Translations under genes and position numbers: made by a program
Notes under the pieces: model-generated
Seen by the model: the letters and a program-made list of their open reading frames with translations, nothing else
What the model was told of the DNA's origin: nothing
Databases searched by the model: none
NCBI RefSeq assembly: GCF_024807655.1
Contig: NZ_JANUCR010000001.1
Coordinates: forward strand, 478,991 to 542,990
Direction: 5' to 3'
DNA: 64,000 nucleotides
Source: Methanococcus voltae
GTDB taxonomy: Archaea; AGJL01; Methanococci; Methanococcales; Methanococcaceae
In this document: piece by piece, positions 18,044 through 28,390 of the stretch
Numbering within the stretch: position 1 is the stretch's first letter
How the letters are laid out: every line of letters starts with the position of its first letter

Positions 18044-18742
18044 TTACCAAACTTTTAAATCAATTCCTTCAATTAACACCCTATTGCCTTCAGCCTCTAC
18101 AATTACACCACTGTGGACTTTCTGCATCATACAGTGCGTGGGGATAAATCTTACAGTTTTTCCAATTTCCGGCATCTTACCTTTTGAAACTACCCCTTCA
18201 AAAGCCACTACAATAGCCACCCCTACATTAATGTAATCTTTTTTCTCACCCGTTATTCTATGACAAGGTCCTTCTACGTGTATCACGTGCATACCGTGGG
18301 AAATTTCTATTATTTTGGCAAAATGGGGTAATGGACAACCCAATGGCCTATATTGGATATAATCATTAATTTTTAAATCCTTAGCAAGGGGGCTTGTAAT
18401 TAATAACGTTTCTCTACAAGAATGTTCGTTTTCAAGAGGGTCCAGTAAGAAATCTGCATTATATCCATCAATTAGACCAATAAATTCTGCATTACCAGAT
18501 TTATCAATATTTTTAGTAGATTTACAAACTATTATCTTATTTTCAGTTAATAAGTTATTTAATTCATCAAAATTTAGTTTAAAATCCTCTTTTAAAAGAA
18601 AAGGACATTTTCTAATATCTTCACCACATAATATGCTCTCAGCAAATAAATCACATCTTTTAAAACCACAAGCCCCACAATTATACTTGGGCAATAACTC
18701 ATTAATTTTAGACTCCAACGTTTCCCTATCCAAATTAGTCAT
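18044..18742 (-). CDS. Fe-S domain protein, last gene of the ABC-GTPase-FeS cluster
   Basis: The 232-residue product begins with a 4Fe-4S module of the kind in corrinoid Fe-S proteins and RnfB: C22, C25, C30 and C46 in CGACGFKRC...ESILCGEDIRKCPF. The remainder is an uncharacterised beta-rich part with PLGCPLPHFAKIIEISHGMHVIHVEGPCHRITG and a late HCMMQKVHSGVIVEAEGNRV. It lies 48 bp behind the metallo-GTPase gene, so it is probably co-transcribed. The set suggests metal-centre assembly or repair, but the function is unknown. ATG after GGTGAAAAA. Confidence 0.8.
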   Translation of the reverse strand: MTNLDRETLESKINELLPKYNCGACGFKRCDLFAESILCGEDIRKCPFLLKEDFKLNFDELNNLLTENKIIVCKSTKNIDKSGNAEFIGLIDGYNADFLLDPLENEHSCRETLLITSPLAKDLKINDYIQYRPLGCPLPHFAKIIEISHGMHVIHVEGPCHRITGEKKDYINVGVAIVVAFEGVVSKGKMPEIGKTVRFIPTHCMMQKVHSGVIVEAEGNRVLIEGIDLKVW

Positions 18743-18790
18743 TTTTTCACCAATAATAAAGATATTAAATTTTAATCTTAAATTTTAAGT

Positions 18791-19495
18791 TTATTCTCCC
18801 ACATACTTCGTAAATCCATCAATTCTCCTTAAAACTCCCCTGTGATACTTTTTAGCGATTCTTGTTTCACCTACGCATAATGTACATACTGAAAGTGGTG
18901 CATTGTGTCTTAAAAGTTCATTTTCTAAGTCAATTATCTCCTTAGCTTCAGTTATCTCCTCAGCAACTTCTGCACAGCCTTGTCCACTTAATCCGTTTAC
19001 ATCGTATATCGTACAATTAGGGTTCATTTCAAGTACACGCTCTCTAAAAACCTCTCTTTCAGCTTGCGAAATTATATCACCCTTTGTAATCGCTACAACG
19101 TCAGCACTTGTTAAAAAAGGTCCAACTTTCCGAGGCGTATTTGGGCCCGAAGTAGCATCGATTACACAAACACCTAAACTATTTTTTGTATAAGGTGCAC
19201 AACGATGGCATAAACCTGCTGTTTCAATAATTAAAGTATCAGTATTCTGCTCTTTAGCCCATTCTACCATTTCTTCAATATTATATATGGCAAAATGGTC
19301 TGGACACATATCTTTACTAAGACCAATTAATGTTGGTACGCCTAATTTACCATACCGTACATCATCATCCGTATATAAACAGTCTATTTTAATAACTGCG
19401 GTTTTTTTACCTTTTTTTTGCAATTGTTTGATGGTATGTGTCATTACAGATGTTTTTCCAGCTCCTGGCGTACCTGCTACAATAACTACTTTCAT
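18791..19495 (-). CDS. HypB/UreG/CobW-like metallo-GTPase
   Basis: A 234-residue P-loop protein of the SIMIBI class. The Walker A is [10 protein letters not shown] (7-16), followed by [18 protein letters not shown], then [29 protein letters not shown] in the place where HypB and UreG bind nickel (ENVGNLVCP), and TKGD as the G4 guanine motif. A second Cys pair ([20 protein letters not shown]) near the C-terminus is unusual. Members help insert metals into hydrogenase, urease or cobalamin. ATG 19495 has GGGTGAATTT before it; the TTG at 19507 overlaps that site. It sits between the ABC ATPase and Fe-S genes. Confidence 0.88.
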   Translation of the reverse strand: MKVVIVAGTPGAGKTSVMTHTIKQLQKKGKKTAVIKIDCLYTDDDVRYGKLGVPTLIGLSKDMCPDHFAIYNIEEMVEWAKEQNTDTLIIETAGLCHRCAPYTKNSLGVCVIDATSGPNTPRKVGPFLTSADVVAITKGDIISQAEREVFRERVLEMNPNCTIYDVNGLSGQGCAEVAEEITEAKEIIDLENELLRHNAPLSVCTLCVGETRIAKKYHRGVLRRIDGFTKYVGE

Positions 19496-19642
19496 AAATT
19501 CACCCAATGATTATTTTATAAACATAATAACATTATTAAAATATTATTTACATATTACAAATTTGATAGTTTAAAACTATTTAAAGATAAATTAAATTAA
19601 AATAAAATATTTTATAAAGTATTTTTATGAATTAAATAGCAA

Positions 19643-20431
19643 TTAACAGGTTTTACAGGTATTTTGAATATCCCCCATACTTAATTTTTCCCCATGTCGT
19701 ACTTTTTCACGCATTGAGAGCATCCACCCGTCTAAATCGTTTAATCGTTTTGAAACTTCTTTTTCTTCCTCGGAAGTTTCAATAATTTCAGTCATTGCCC
19801 CGTTTCTCATTACAACCCTTCTATTAGTCATTAATGCAAGAACGGGGTCATGTGTAATTACCATTACAATTTTACCATATCCTGCAAGTAATTCCAAAGC
19901 TTCATGTTTTTTAATTCCTGCATTTTCAATCTCATCAATCAATACTATAGGCGAATCACTTATTACAGCTACATCTGCAACCATTAAGCTTCTTGATTGC
20001 CCCCCACTCAATATTGTAAGATTATAATCCTTTTTAATAGGTTCTCCAGTCAAATTATTGGCAAGTTCTATTACCTTATTAACTAAACCTTCCGAATTTA
20101 TACCCCTACTTTTTGCGTGCATTAATAAGAATTCTTCGACAGTCATATCTGCTAAAAAATTCATATTTTGAGATAATTGTGCAATTCGTCTTTTTCTCGG
20201 GTCTCTCCTCATTTCAGAACTTGGAATCTCGTTATTAATCATTATTTTTCTTCCAGAAACTGTATCTCCTTGAGATAGCTGTTCTATATCACTTATAAGG
20301 TTTGATTTACCACTACCGGTTGGACCAACTACTCCAAAAATCTCGCCTTTTTTTACAATTAATTCCCTGACGTTTTCGTCATTTCCACATTTATCCACGC
20401 CACCGATTATCTTAATTTCCGTAATTTCCAT
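19643..20431 (-). CDS. ABC-type ATPase without a permease partner
   Basis: The 262-residue protein has a full ABC nucleotide-binding domain: Walker [10 protein letters not shown] (about 36-44), a Q-loop ([19 protein letters not shown]), signature LSGGQSR, Walker [11 protein letters not shown] and an H-loop (VITHD). After the domain is an extension ending in CKTC. There is no membrane gene nearby, so it is more likely a soluble ABC ATPase than a transporter. For comparison, the MCR activation factor A2 (AtwA) is a soluble ABC protein of twice this size. GGTGAATTT precedes the ATG. It precedes the GTPase and Fe-S genes. Confidence 0.87.
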   Translation of the reverse strand: MEITEIKIIGGVDKCGNDENVRELIVKKGEIFGVVGPTGSGKSNLISDIEQLSQGDTVSGRKIMINNEIPSSEMRRDPRKRRIAQLSQNMNFLADMTVEEFLLMHAKSRGINSEGLVNKVIELANNLTGEPIKKDYNLTILSGGQSRSLMVADVAVISDSPIVLIDEIENAGIKKHEALELLAGYGKIVMVITHDPVLALMTNRRVVMRNGAMTEIIETSEEEKEVSKRLNDLDGWMLSMREKVRHGEKLSMGDIQNTCKTC

Positions 20432-20550
20432 AAATTCACCATTTATGTTTCATAATTATAGAGTACATATTAGAAATAATATTAAATAAACATTTTATTG
20501 AATTTTAAATAATTATGTAATTATTGATTAACTAATTAGCGATTAATTAA

Positions 20551-21315
20551 TTATTTAGGGATTTTTCCAAAAGTGTCGCCCCTTAATCCTCTTCTGAGTG
20601 TTTCTAAGGAAATAACTTCATCAAATGCAATATTCCCCAAATTTACACTATTTCCAAATCTCATTATAAATTCAATTTGCTGATTTTTAAGAGGGGCTTC
20701 AAAAATTAATTTTTTAAAATCAATGTCCGAATTAACAATTTCATTGAGGTCATCTTGTTTTAAATTGCCTTTTTCGTCATATAAACCAATGGATTTACCC
20801 CCTTCACGACCCTCCAATATTACAAAATCAGAACCTGACTCAAGTTCCAATTTTAAATTTTTTATTTTTTCAGAAATTGGAATTTTTGCATCTTCCTCAA
20901 TGCTTTTTTTACCAATTTCAGATAAAACGATAAAACCAAATTCTTTTGCTTTTCTGATACATTCACATTTTGAACTAAAATCGATATCCATTGAACCGTC
21001 GGATATCTCTACACATTCGAAACCCAATTTTTTACAATAGGTTAAAAATTCCTCAAATTTATCCTCTTTAAAGGCATATTCAAATAAAGTACCTCCAGGA
21101 TATGGTTTTACGCCGTATTTCTTATATATTTCTATTTTTTCCATTATAATTTCTTCAGATTGAACTGCAGAAGTCCCCCAGCCAAATTTAGCACAAGATA
21201 TATATTTTCCAAAAACTCTCATACTGTGTTCTACATACTCAGGACTTTGACCTTTGTCTATTATCATTGTTAAACCGTTATGGGTTGGTATTTTTAAAAA
21301 TGAAAAGGATTCCAT
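20551..21315 (-). CDS. comA: Phosphosulfolactate synthase (coenzyme M biosynthesis)
   Basis: ComA adds sulfite to phosphoenolpyruvate, the first step of coenzyme M synthesis. The 254-residue TIM-barrel sequence shows the family's opening (THNGLTMIIDKGQSPEYVEHSMRVFGKYISCAKFGWGTS), then YGVKPYPGGTLFEYA, CVEISDGSMDID and VILEGREGGKSIGLYD. Length is typical. GGGTGATAATCT precedes the ATG. Its probable TATA box is framed by a 9-bp inverted repeat (21380-21410). The ABC-GTPase-FeS genes follow on the same strand after 119 bp. Confidence 0.96.
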   Translation of the reverse strand: MESFSFLKIPTHNGLTMIIDKGQSPEYVEHSMRVFGKYISCAKFGWGTSAVQSEEIIMEKIEIYKKYGVKPYPGGTLFEYAFKEDKFEEFLTYCKKLGFECVEISDGSMDIDFSSKCECIRKAKEFGFIVLSEIGKKSIEEDAKIPISEKIKNLKLELESGSDFVILEGREGGKSIGLYDEKGNLKQDDLNEIVNSDIDFKKLIFEAPLKNQQIEFIMRFGNSVNLGNIAFDEVISLETLRRGLRGDTFGKIPK

Positions 21316-21637
21316 AGATTATCACCCGTGTCTGTATACTTAATTTTTAAAAATTAATTGTATCATATTAAAATATTATTTAATAGAATATATAAAGAAT
21401 TTTCTATTAATATTTAATATTCTTATAAGAAAAATATATTTTAATATATCCCTTAAAGTACTATATTATTTCCTAATATGAATAATTGGTATATTATATG
21501 ATAAATAGTTTACTATTAAAAATTAAAATAATAACAATATTATAGTAGAAATACATAACTCTAAAAAACATTATTATGTAAATTTAACATAGTTATGACT
21601 TATAGATTTATATTGAGAATTTAATGGAGTTGGTTTT
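21316..21637. other. Divergent promoter region between comA and hypE
   Basis: It contains the comA TATA region with its flanking inverted repeat (21380-21410) and further AT-rich sequence that must carry the hypE promoter. No gene or stable RNA is visible. Confidence 0.5.
21380..21410 (-). promoter_or_regulatory. comA promoter with flanking 9-bp inverted repeat
   Basis: TTAATAGAA (21380-21388) and TTCTATTAA (21402-21410) are perfect inverted arms around TATATAAAGAATT. On the minus strand the spacer reads CTTTATATA, a good TATA box 75 bp before the comA start. A factor binding the arms would cover the TATA element. Confidence 0.4.
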
Positions 21638-22642
21638 GTGAAAATTACACGAATGCACGGTGCTGGCGGTAAAGTAATGCAAAATTTAATAGGGGATGTA
21701 ATATTAGGTAGTTTAACAAATACTCAAGTCAATGGAGGCATTGGTCTTCAAGATTTAGATGATGGTTCTACAATACCTATTGGAGACAATGAAATTGTTT
21801 TTACAGTTGATGGGCATACAGTAGACCCCATATTTTTTAAAGGCGGGGATATTGGTAGAATTTCAGTATGTGGTACGGTTAACGACCTATCCGTTATGGG
21901 TGCAAAACCTTTAGCTCTTTCAATGTCCTTTGTATTACCAGAAGGCTTTGATATAGATAAATTAAAGGAAATTATGGATTCAATAAATAAAGCTTGTGAA
22001 GAAGCAGGTGTTGCAGTCATTACTGGAGATACTAAAGTTTCTAATGTTTCGGATATTATTATATCATCTGCAGGTATTGGAATTGTTGAAAAAGGAAAAG
22101 CAGTTCGAGATAAAGGAATGAAAGAAGGCGATTCAATTATCGTAACTGGAAACCTTGCAGAACACGGTTTAACAATACTTTTAAGTAGAGAAGGGTTTGA
22201 TTTAGAATCTAACTTAAAATCAGACGTTGCACCAGTTAATGGATTAATTCAGTCCGTATTAAATGAAGGAATTACAATTAATGCAATGAAAGACCCTACA
22301 AGAGGGGGTCTTGCAGATTCATTGAATGAAATGGCTGAAAAAAGCGGTTTAGGAATTACTTTGCAAGAGGACCAAATTCCATTGAGTGAGGAAGTTAACT
22401 TCATATCTGAAGCTTTGGGTATCGACCCCCTTACTGTTGCGAATGAGGGAAAAGTTGTTATGGCAATACCTAAAAAAGATGCCGAAAAAGCTCTTGAAAT
22501 CATAAAAAATCATCCGTTAGGTAAAAATGCCAAAATAGTTGGGGAAGTAACATCCGAACATAAAGGTGTTATTATGGAAACTTTAGTGGGCAGAAGAGTT
22601 GTTGATACCCCTATTGGGGACCCAATCCCGAGAGTTTGCTAA
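21638..22642 (+). CDS. hypE: Hydrogenase maturation protein HypE
   Basis: HypE carries and dehydrates the thiocarbamoyl group to the cyanide ligand of [NiFe] hydrogenases. The 334-residue PurM-like protein ends in IPRVC, and the terminal cysteine is the carrier residue. Other family blocks are HGAGGKVMQNLI, FTVDGHTVDPIFFKGGDIGRISVCGTVNDLSVMGAKP and MKDPTRGGLADSLNEMA. The start is GTG, with GGAGTTGG upstream. hypD is elsewhere in the window (36762), so hyp genes are scattered. Confidence 0.96.
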   Translation: MKITRMHGAGGKVMQNLIGDVILGSLTNTQVNGGIGLQDLDDGSTIPIGDNEIVFTVDGHTVDPIFFKGGDIGRISVCGTVNDLSVMGAKPLALSMSFVLPEGFDIDKLKEIMDSINKACEEAGVAVITGDTKVSNVSDIIISSAGIGIVEKGKAVRDKGMKEGDSIIVTGNLAEHGLTILLSREGFDLESNLKSDVAPVNGLIQSVLNEGITINAMKDPTRGGLADSLNEMAEKSGLGITLQEDQIPLSEEVNFISEALGIDPLTVANEGKVVMAIPKKDAEKALEIIKNHPLGKNAKIVGEVTSEHKGVIMETLVGRRVVDTPIGDPIPRVC

Positions 22643-22881
22643 AGTTAACTATTTTATTATTTTATTATTATTTTATGAATTATTTTTAATTATCATTTAT
22701 TATTTTTATATTTGTTATGTTATTACAACTGTAGTATGGAGCTTGTATTATTATTTTAACAAAAATTCGAATAATTTTATATATAATAGTTATGCTAACA
22801 TAATATTTGTTATTTTTTAAGAATTAATAAAAATATTATAAAAATATTAATAACAATATTAATTATATTATTGGTGTCATA

Positions 22882-24090
22882 ATGGATAAAAGTAAAGAAA
22901 TATTATCAAAATTAAAAGAATACAGAGATTTAGACTTAAAATATGAAAAAGGAAATATATTTGGGTCCATGTGTACAAAACCACATCCAATAACGCTTGA
23001 AATCATAAAAATGTTCTATGAAACTAATTTGGGAGACCCTGGATTATTTATAGGTACCAAAAAATTAGAAGAAGAATCCATACAAATGATTGGCAAATTA
23101 TTACATAATCCTAATGCCTTTGGATATATTATATCGGGAGGTACAGAAGCCAATATAACCGCTATGAGATTATTTAATAATATTTCGAAGGCAAATTTTA
23201 AAAATAAAAAATATGGAAATAAAAAAAATAGAGAAGATTCTTCAAAAATTATAATACCTGAAACTGCCCACTTTTCGTTTGATAAATCAAAAGATATGAT
23301 GAATTTAGACTTAATACGACCTCCATTAACCGAATACTATACGTCAAATGTAAAATGGGTAAAGGATTATGTAGAAGATACGATATCTAAAAATGGTGAA
23401 AATTCTATTTCAGGTATTGTAGGAATTGCAGGATGTACTGAATTGGGAACTATCGATAATATAAAGGAATTATCCAAAATAGCTTATACTAATGACATTC
23501 CCCTTCACGTAGATGCTGCATTTGGTGGTTTTGTAATTCCATTCTTAGAAGAAAAATATAAACTTAAAAATTATAACTACGAGTTTGATTTTAGTCTCGA
23601 TGGCGTAAAAACCATTACAATAGACCCCCACAAAATGGGATTATCACCAATTTCTGCAGGCGGTATAATCTTCAGAAACAGAGAATATAAAAAATATTTG
23701 GATATAGAGGCCCCTTATTTAACTGAAACTTTGCAAGCAACTATATTAGGTACTCGTACCGGAGTAGGGGCCGCTACAACATGGGGACTCTTAAAATTAC
23801 TATGTAAAGATGGGTACGCTAAAATAACACACGAATGTATGGAAAAAACTACCTATTTAACGAATAAATTAAGAGAAAACGGTTTCGAAACAGTTATTGA
23901 ACCAGTATTAAACATTATTGCGATTAAAGATGATAATGCAAAAGAAACCTGTAAAAAACTAAAGGAAAAAGGATTATATGTTTCAGTCTGTAGATGCACC
24001 AATGCACTTAGAATTGTGATTATGCCACACCTTGAATTTGAACATCTTGATAATTTAGTAAATACCCTTTGTAAAATAAATAAAAAATAA
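22882..24090 (+). CDS. mfnA: L-tyrosine/L-aspartate decarboxylase MfnA
   Basis: MfnA decarboxylates tyrosine to tyramine for methanofuran; the archaeal family can also make beta-alanine from aspartate for coenzyme A. The 402-residue group II PLP decarboxylase has GSMCTKPHP near the start, [15 protein letters not shown] (about 90-104), [14 protein letters not shown] with the PLP Asp, and [11 protein letters not shown], where the lysine forms the Schiff base. GGTGTCATA precedes the ATG. Confidence 0.93.
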   Translation: MDKSKEILSKLKEYRDLDLKYEKGNIFGSMCTKPHPITLEIIKMFYETNLGDPGLFIGTKKLEEESIQMIGKLLHNPNAFGYIISGGTEANITAMRLFNNISKANFKNKKYGNKKNREDSSKIIIPETAHFSFDKSKDMMNLDLIRPPLTEYYTSNVKWVKDYVEDTISKNGENSISGIVGIAGCTELGTIDNIKELSKIAYTNDIPLHVDAAFGGFVIPFLEEKYKLKNYNYEFDFSLDGVKTITIDPHKMGLSPISAGGIIFRNREYKKYLDIEAPYLTETLQATILGTRTGVGAATTWGLLKLLCKDGYAKITHECMEKTTYLTNKLRENGFETVIEPVLNIIAIKDDNAKETCKKLKEKGLYVSVCRCTNALRIVIMPHLEFEHLDNLVNTLCKINKK

Positions 24091-24300
24091 AGTAAATCAT
24101 TTAGATAATTAGGTAAATAGATTGAATAGATAGATTGAATGAATAACCAATTAACTTAAAATAAAAAAATTATTATTTATTTATATATGCAAATAAATAT
24201 ATAAATAGAATAACACATAATAATAAACTAATTTATTATAATATCAATAAATAATATTGAAATATCCTTAAAATAAAAATATATCAATGTTGGTGAATTT

Positions 24301-25161
24301 ATGAAAATTTACGTGAATGGAGAATTCGTTAATAAAGAAGATGCGAAAGTTTCAGTATATGACCATGGTTTATTATATGGTGATGGAGTATTTGAAGGAA
24401 TACGAGCTTATGAAGGAGTTATATTTAAATTAAAAGAGCACATTGATAGATTATATGAATCAGCTATCTCATTAGATATAAAAATTGATATTAGTAGAGA
24501 AGAAATGTCTAAAGTAGTAATAGACACTGTAAAAATAAACGAACTAAATGATGCATATATAAGACTCGTAGTTACGAGAGGCGTAGGGGATTTAGGATTA
24601 GACCCAAGAAAATGTCTAAAACCTACCATATTCTGTATTGCCGAACCTATGAATCCACTATTAGGCGACCAAGGTATAAAAACTATTGTTTCAGGAATAA
24701 GAAGATTACCTGTAGATGTATTAAACCCTGCTGTTAAATCTTTGAATTATTTAAACAGTATTCTTGCAAAAATACAAGCAAATGCTGCAGGAGTTAATGA
24801 AGCCTTCTTATTAGATAGAAATGGATATGTTGCAGAAGGAACCGGAGATAATGTATTTGTTGTTAAAAATGGAATTATAAGAACCCCTCCTGTATCCACA
24901 AGTGTTTTAAGAGGAATTACGAGAGATACTGCAATAGAATTAGCAATAGAAGCAGGATATACCGTATTAGAAGAAAATTTAACGCTTCACGATTTATATA
25001 CTGCTGATGAGTTATTTATTACAGGTACTGCGGCTGAATTAATCCACGTTATTGAAATCGACGGTAGAATCATAAATAATGGCGAAGCTGGAGAAATTAC
25101 AAAAGATTTACTAAGCAGATTCATCGAAATTAGAGGAAAAATCGGAGCTAAAATCGAATAA
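24301..25161 (+). CDS. ilvE: Branched-chain amino acid aminotransferase
   Basis: This fold-type IV PLP transaminase does the last step of Val, Leu and Ile synthesis. The 286 residues include YDHGLLYGDGVFEGIRAYEG, RLVVTRGVGDLGLDP, AVKSLNYLNSILAKIQA (with the PLP lysine) and EAFLLDRNGYVAEGTGDNVFVVKNG, followed by GITRDTAIELA. Length and motifs match archaeal IlvE. GGTGAATTT precedes the ATG. Confidence 0.94.
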   Translation: MKIYVNGEFVNKEDAKVSVYDHGLLYGDGVFEGIRAYEGVIFKLKEHIDRLYESAISLDIKIDISREEMSKVVIDTVKINELNDAYIRLVVTRGVGDLGLDPRKCLKPTIFCIAEPMNPLLGDQGIKTIVSGIRRLPVDVLNPAVKSLNYLNSILAKIQANAAGVNEAFLLDRNGYVAEGTGDNVFVVKNGIIRTPPVSTSVLRGITRDTAIELAIEAGYTVLEENLTLHDLYTADELFITGTAAELIHVIEIDGRIINNGEAGEITKDLLSRFIEIRGKIGAKIE

Positions 25162-25349
25162 ATCAATGATAAAATAAATAATTTTGATATTCATAATAAA
25201 ATACTTATTTTCTCATTTTTAATCTTATTTTTAAGATAATTTAAATTAATTAAGTTTAAAACATTGTTTATTTTTACAATATCCTTATACACAACTCAAA
25301 GTTTAAAATTAAAAAAATATTAAAAAAATATTAAAAAGTAAAAAAAGAA

Positions 25350-26846
25350 TTATTTTGAATTTAATGGGTAATTTGGTGCTTCATTTGTAATTAATACATC
25401 ATGAGGGTGGCTTTCTTTTTGTCCGCTTTGGGTGATAATAACAAATCTTGCTTTTTCGTGCATTTCCTCGATGTTTTCAGAACCGCAGTATCCCATTGAT
25501 GACCTTAAACCACCTGCAATTTGGAATATAATATCACTTACTGAACCTTTATAAGGTACTGCACCTTCAATCCCCTCAGGAACTAATTTAGTGTGTTTCA
25601 TATGTGCTCCATCACTTTTTTGGAAGTATCTATCTGCAACATTTCCTGAACTACCGCACATAGCCCCTAATGAACCCATTCCTCTATATTGCTTGTATTT
25701 TCTGCCGTTGATGGTTATTAACTGCCCCGGTGCTTCGTCAGTACCTGCTAAAAGACTACCCAACATTACAGCGGAAGCTCCTGCTGCAATTGCTTTTGCA
25801 ACGTCTCCACTGTATTTTATACCGCCGTCTGCAATTACCGGTATTCCATATTTTTTAGCAACGTCTGCAACTTCAGCTACTGCAGTTAATTGCGGTACCC
25901 CAACTCCTGCAACAACTCTTGTTGTACATATTGAACCTGGACCAATACCTACTTTGATAGCATCTGCACCTGCTTTAATTAAATCTTCTGCTGCTTCCTT
26001 TGTAGCAACATTACCAACAAATAATTTAACTTTTGTTCCAGTCAATAATTCTTTAAATTTCCTAACGTTTTCAACTACGTTCATATTATGAGCGTGTGCA
26101 CAATCAATAGCAATTACATCAACTTTAGCCTCAATTAACGCTTTTGCTCTTTCAAAATCGTTTGGACCACATGCTGCAGCAACTAATAAATTTCCTTCCT
26201 CGTCCCTAACTGCTTCAGGATATTTTCTTCTTTTTAAAATATCTCGTAAAGTAACCATACCCATTAATACACGTGTTTCTCTTTCCAAAATAGGCATTCT
26301 TTCGATTTTATTCTCATATAATCTGTTTAATATATCTTCATAAGGTGTATCTTCATGTGCGTGCAATACGTCCTTAGTCATGACATCTTTAACTTTTAAA
26401 TTCATATCTGGTACGAATTTTAAATCTCTTGTTGTAATGATGCCCAAAAGAGTCTTATTTTTATCCACTACTGGGAGTCCACTAATTTCATTTTCATACA
26501 TTATCATTTCAACTTCAGAAACCGTTAATTCAGGCGATACTGTAACTACGTCTCTAACAACCAAATTTTCAGCTCTTTTAACGGCACTAACTTGTTTTAC
26601 TTGTTCTTCGATAGTCATATTTCTATGAATTACTGCCATTCCTCCCCTTCTTGCTAATGTAATGGCCATTTCTTTTTCTGAAACCGTATCCATTGCTGCA
26701 GAGATTACAGGCACATTTAATTCAACACCTGATAAGTTAGTACTTAAACTTGTATTCTTTGGCTCCACATATGATTTATTAGGTATTAATAAAACATCGT
26801 CGAATGTATATGCTTTTTTAGCATTGTAAATTTTGTCTGAAAACAA
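25350..26846 (-). CDS. guaB: Inosine-5'-monophosphate dehydrogenase
   Basis: GuaB oxidises IMP to XMP, the committed step to GMP. The 498-residue protein has the TIM barrel interrupted by a CBS pair (about 95-210). The IMP/catalytic loop [23 protein letters not shown] contains the active-site Cys. The flap shows [12 protein letters not shown], and the tail [13 protein letters not shown]. The start is TTG at 26846, with GGTGATAAT directly upstream; no ATG fits the conserved N-terminus ([10 protein letters not shown]). Confidence 0.97.
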   Translation of the reverse strand: MFSDKIYNAKKAYTFDDVLLIPNKSYVEPKNTSLSTNLSGVELNVPVISAAMDTVSEKEMAITLARRGGMAVIHRNMTIEEQVKQVSAVKRAENLVVRDVVTVSPELTVSEVEMIMYENEISGLPVVDKNKTLLGIITTRDLKFVPDMNLKVKDVMTKDVLHAHEDTPYEDILNRLYENKIERMPILERETRVLMGMVTLRDILKRRKYPEAVRDEEGNLLVAAACGPNDFERAKALIEAKVDVIAIDCAHAHNMNVVENVRKFKELLTGTKVKLFVGNVATKEAAEDLIKAGADAIKVGIGPGSICTTRVVAGVGVPQLTAVAEVADVAKKYGIPVIADGGIKYSGDVAKAIAAGASAVMLGSLLAGTDEAPGQLITINGRKYKQYRGMGSLGAMCGSSGNVADRYFQKSDGAHMKHTKLVPEGIEGAVPYKGSVSDIIFQIAGGLRSSMGYCGSENIEEMHEKARFVIITQSGQKESHPHDVLITNEAPNYPLNSK

Positions 26847-27007
26847 ATTATCACCATATATCCTTTTTCATATATTGAATGAATTAGTATATAAATACTT
26901 TGGATAACATATTATTTACTAAATTTCGATACGTTATCACAATATTATAAACATTATTTATACATATAATAAATATGATTTTAAAAATATATAATTAAAA
27001 CTCAAAG

Positions 27008-27021
27008 TAGTAGTAGTAGTA
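27008..27021 (+). repeat. AGT trinucleotide microsatellite
   Basis: Just over four AGT units lie about 50 bp upstream of the UPF0148 gene, in its probable leader or promoter. Short and possibly length-variable. Confidence 0.5.
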
Positions 27022-27070
27022 AGCAATAATAACTAATAACGATTAATATTGATAATATAGGGATGATACC

Positions 27071-27436
27071 ATTAAAAACGATGAACTTTCAAAAATATCT
27101 AAAGAATTAATGTCTGGTGCTACAATGTTAAGTAAACATTGTAAAATATGTAATTTCCCATTATTTGAAAAAAATGGGGTAGAATATTGCCCAAATTGTA
27201 AAAATAATGAGGAAAATAATATTAAAACTACAAATAAAAATAATATAAAGAGCATAAATGATGATAATAAATATCTAAAAGATATTAAATATAGTGCAAT
27301 ATTAAATAATAAAATAGATTTTTTATGTAATTTACTCGAAAAAGAGACAGATTTAGATAAAATACATAAAATTAGCCAATTGATATTAAATTTATTAGAA
27401 CTTTCTGAAAAATTAAGCATTTTTGAAAAAAAATAA
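27071..27436 (+). CDS. UPF0148 / autoantigen p27-like zinc-ribbon protein, apparent ATT start
   Basis: The 121-codon frame encodes a zinc ribbon (SKHCKICNFPLFEKNGVEYCPNC) preceded by ISKELMSGATML, the arrangement of UPF0148 proteins related to Sjogren autoantigen p27. A basic, Asn-rich linker and a helical tail follow. Family members normally have 10-20 residues before GATML. In frame, the only start-like codon there is ATT at 27071, 3 nt after GGGATGAT. The first ATG (27110) would remove that part and has no Shine-Dalgarno. Function unknown in archaea. The start codon is uncertain. Confidence 0.7.
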   Translation: MKNDELSKISKELMSGATMLSKHCKICNFPLFEKNGVEYCPNCKNNEENNIKTTNKNNIKSINDDNKYLKDIKYSAILNNKIDFLCNLLEKETDLDKIHKISQLILNLLELSEKLSIFEKK

Positions 27437-27522
27437 AGCTAAAAATTAAAGATATAATATAAATTAAAGATATAAAGTATTAAGAAGATATTTAATCCTA
27501 TTAAAAATATTAAATAAAATGT

Positions 27523-28188
27523 TTAAGAATTATTAAATATAATATTTGCAGAATTTTCTAAACCAATATATCCACCAATTCCATCTAAAAGCATCTGTAC
27601 TGCGATTGCCATTAGCATTAAACCCATTAACTTTGTAAGAACGTTAAATCCTACTTTTCCAAGCTTTTTTTCAAGGTCTTTTGAGAATCTCAATATGATA
27701 TATGATATTGTAATACACATTATTAAAGCTATTGTCAAGTAAGCTAAGTGTATATAACTACCGGATTGAGCAGTTAACGCTATCATTGTACTTATAGCAC
27801 CAGGTCCTGCATATAAAGGAATTGTAAGGGGAACTACAGAAATATCTTCCACTTCTTGACATTGTTCAGGCAGATTAGATTTTAAAGCCCTTTGTTTTGT
27901 AGAATTACCTGTGATAATCTCCAAAGCCACAATAAACACTAAAACACCGCCTGTAATACGTATAGCAGGTATTGATATACCAAAGAATGCTATTATGTAC
28001 TTCCCCAATATTCCTGAAACAATTAATAATAAAAATGCCGAAATCATCGATTTTTGAATTACTTTAATTTTTTCAGATTCAGAATAACCACTCGTTAAAG
28101 ATAAAAACGGAGGTATCACCCCAAAAGGATTTAATATAGCAAATAACGATGAGAACAGTATAAAAATCATTTGAAAATCAATTACCAT
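27523..28188 (-). CDS. MarC-family integral membrane protein
   Basis: The 221-residue protein has about six hydrophobic segments and the MarC/UPF0056 signature motifs: LNPFGVIPPFLSLT near residue 18-31, RITGGVLVFIVALEI and VPLTIPLYAGPGAISTMIAL. The family was once linked to multiple antibiotic resistance, but its transport role is not established. GGTG lies before ATG 28188. Convergent with the UPF0148 gene. Confidence 0.9.
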   Translation of the reverse strand: MVIDFQMIFILFSSLFAILNPFGVIPPFLSLTSGYSESEKIKVIQKSMISAFLLLIVSGILGKYIIAFFGISIPAIRITGGVLVFIVALEIITGNSTKQRALKSNLPEQCQEVEDISVVPLTIPLYAGPGAISTMIALTAQSGSYIHLAYLTIALIMCITISYIILRFSKDLEKKLGKVGFNVLTKLMGLMLMAIAVQMLLDGIGGYIGLENSANIIFNNS

Positions 28189-28390
28189 AAATACACACCT
28201 TGAATATTATTGAATTATAAGATTAGTACCTATAGACAATCATATATTTAAATATATGTGATATATGCACAAAATTTAAAAATTGATACATCCAAAATAA
28301 ATAAACTTAGATAATAGATAAATAAATTATAAACAAAAAGTAAATAACTAAAAAAATAACTAAAAATTATTAATTTAAATGGTAAAATAC

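Noticed and set aside
22599..22820. Hydrophobic 73-codon frame downstream of hypE that looks like a membrane protein
   Set aside because: It starts inside hypE in another frame, lacks a ribosome-binding site, and its hydrophobicity follows from T-rich DNA.
25591..26091. 166-codon open frame antisense to guaB
   Set aside because: Pro/Ala/Thr-rich shadow of a well-conserved coding region with no start signal.
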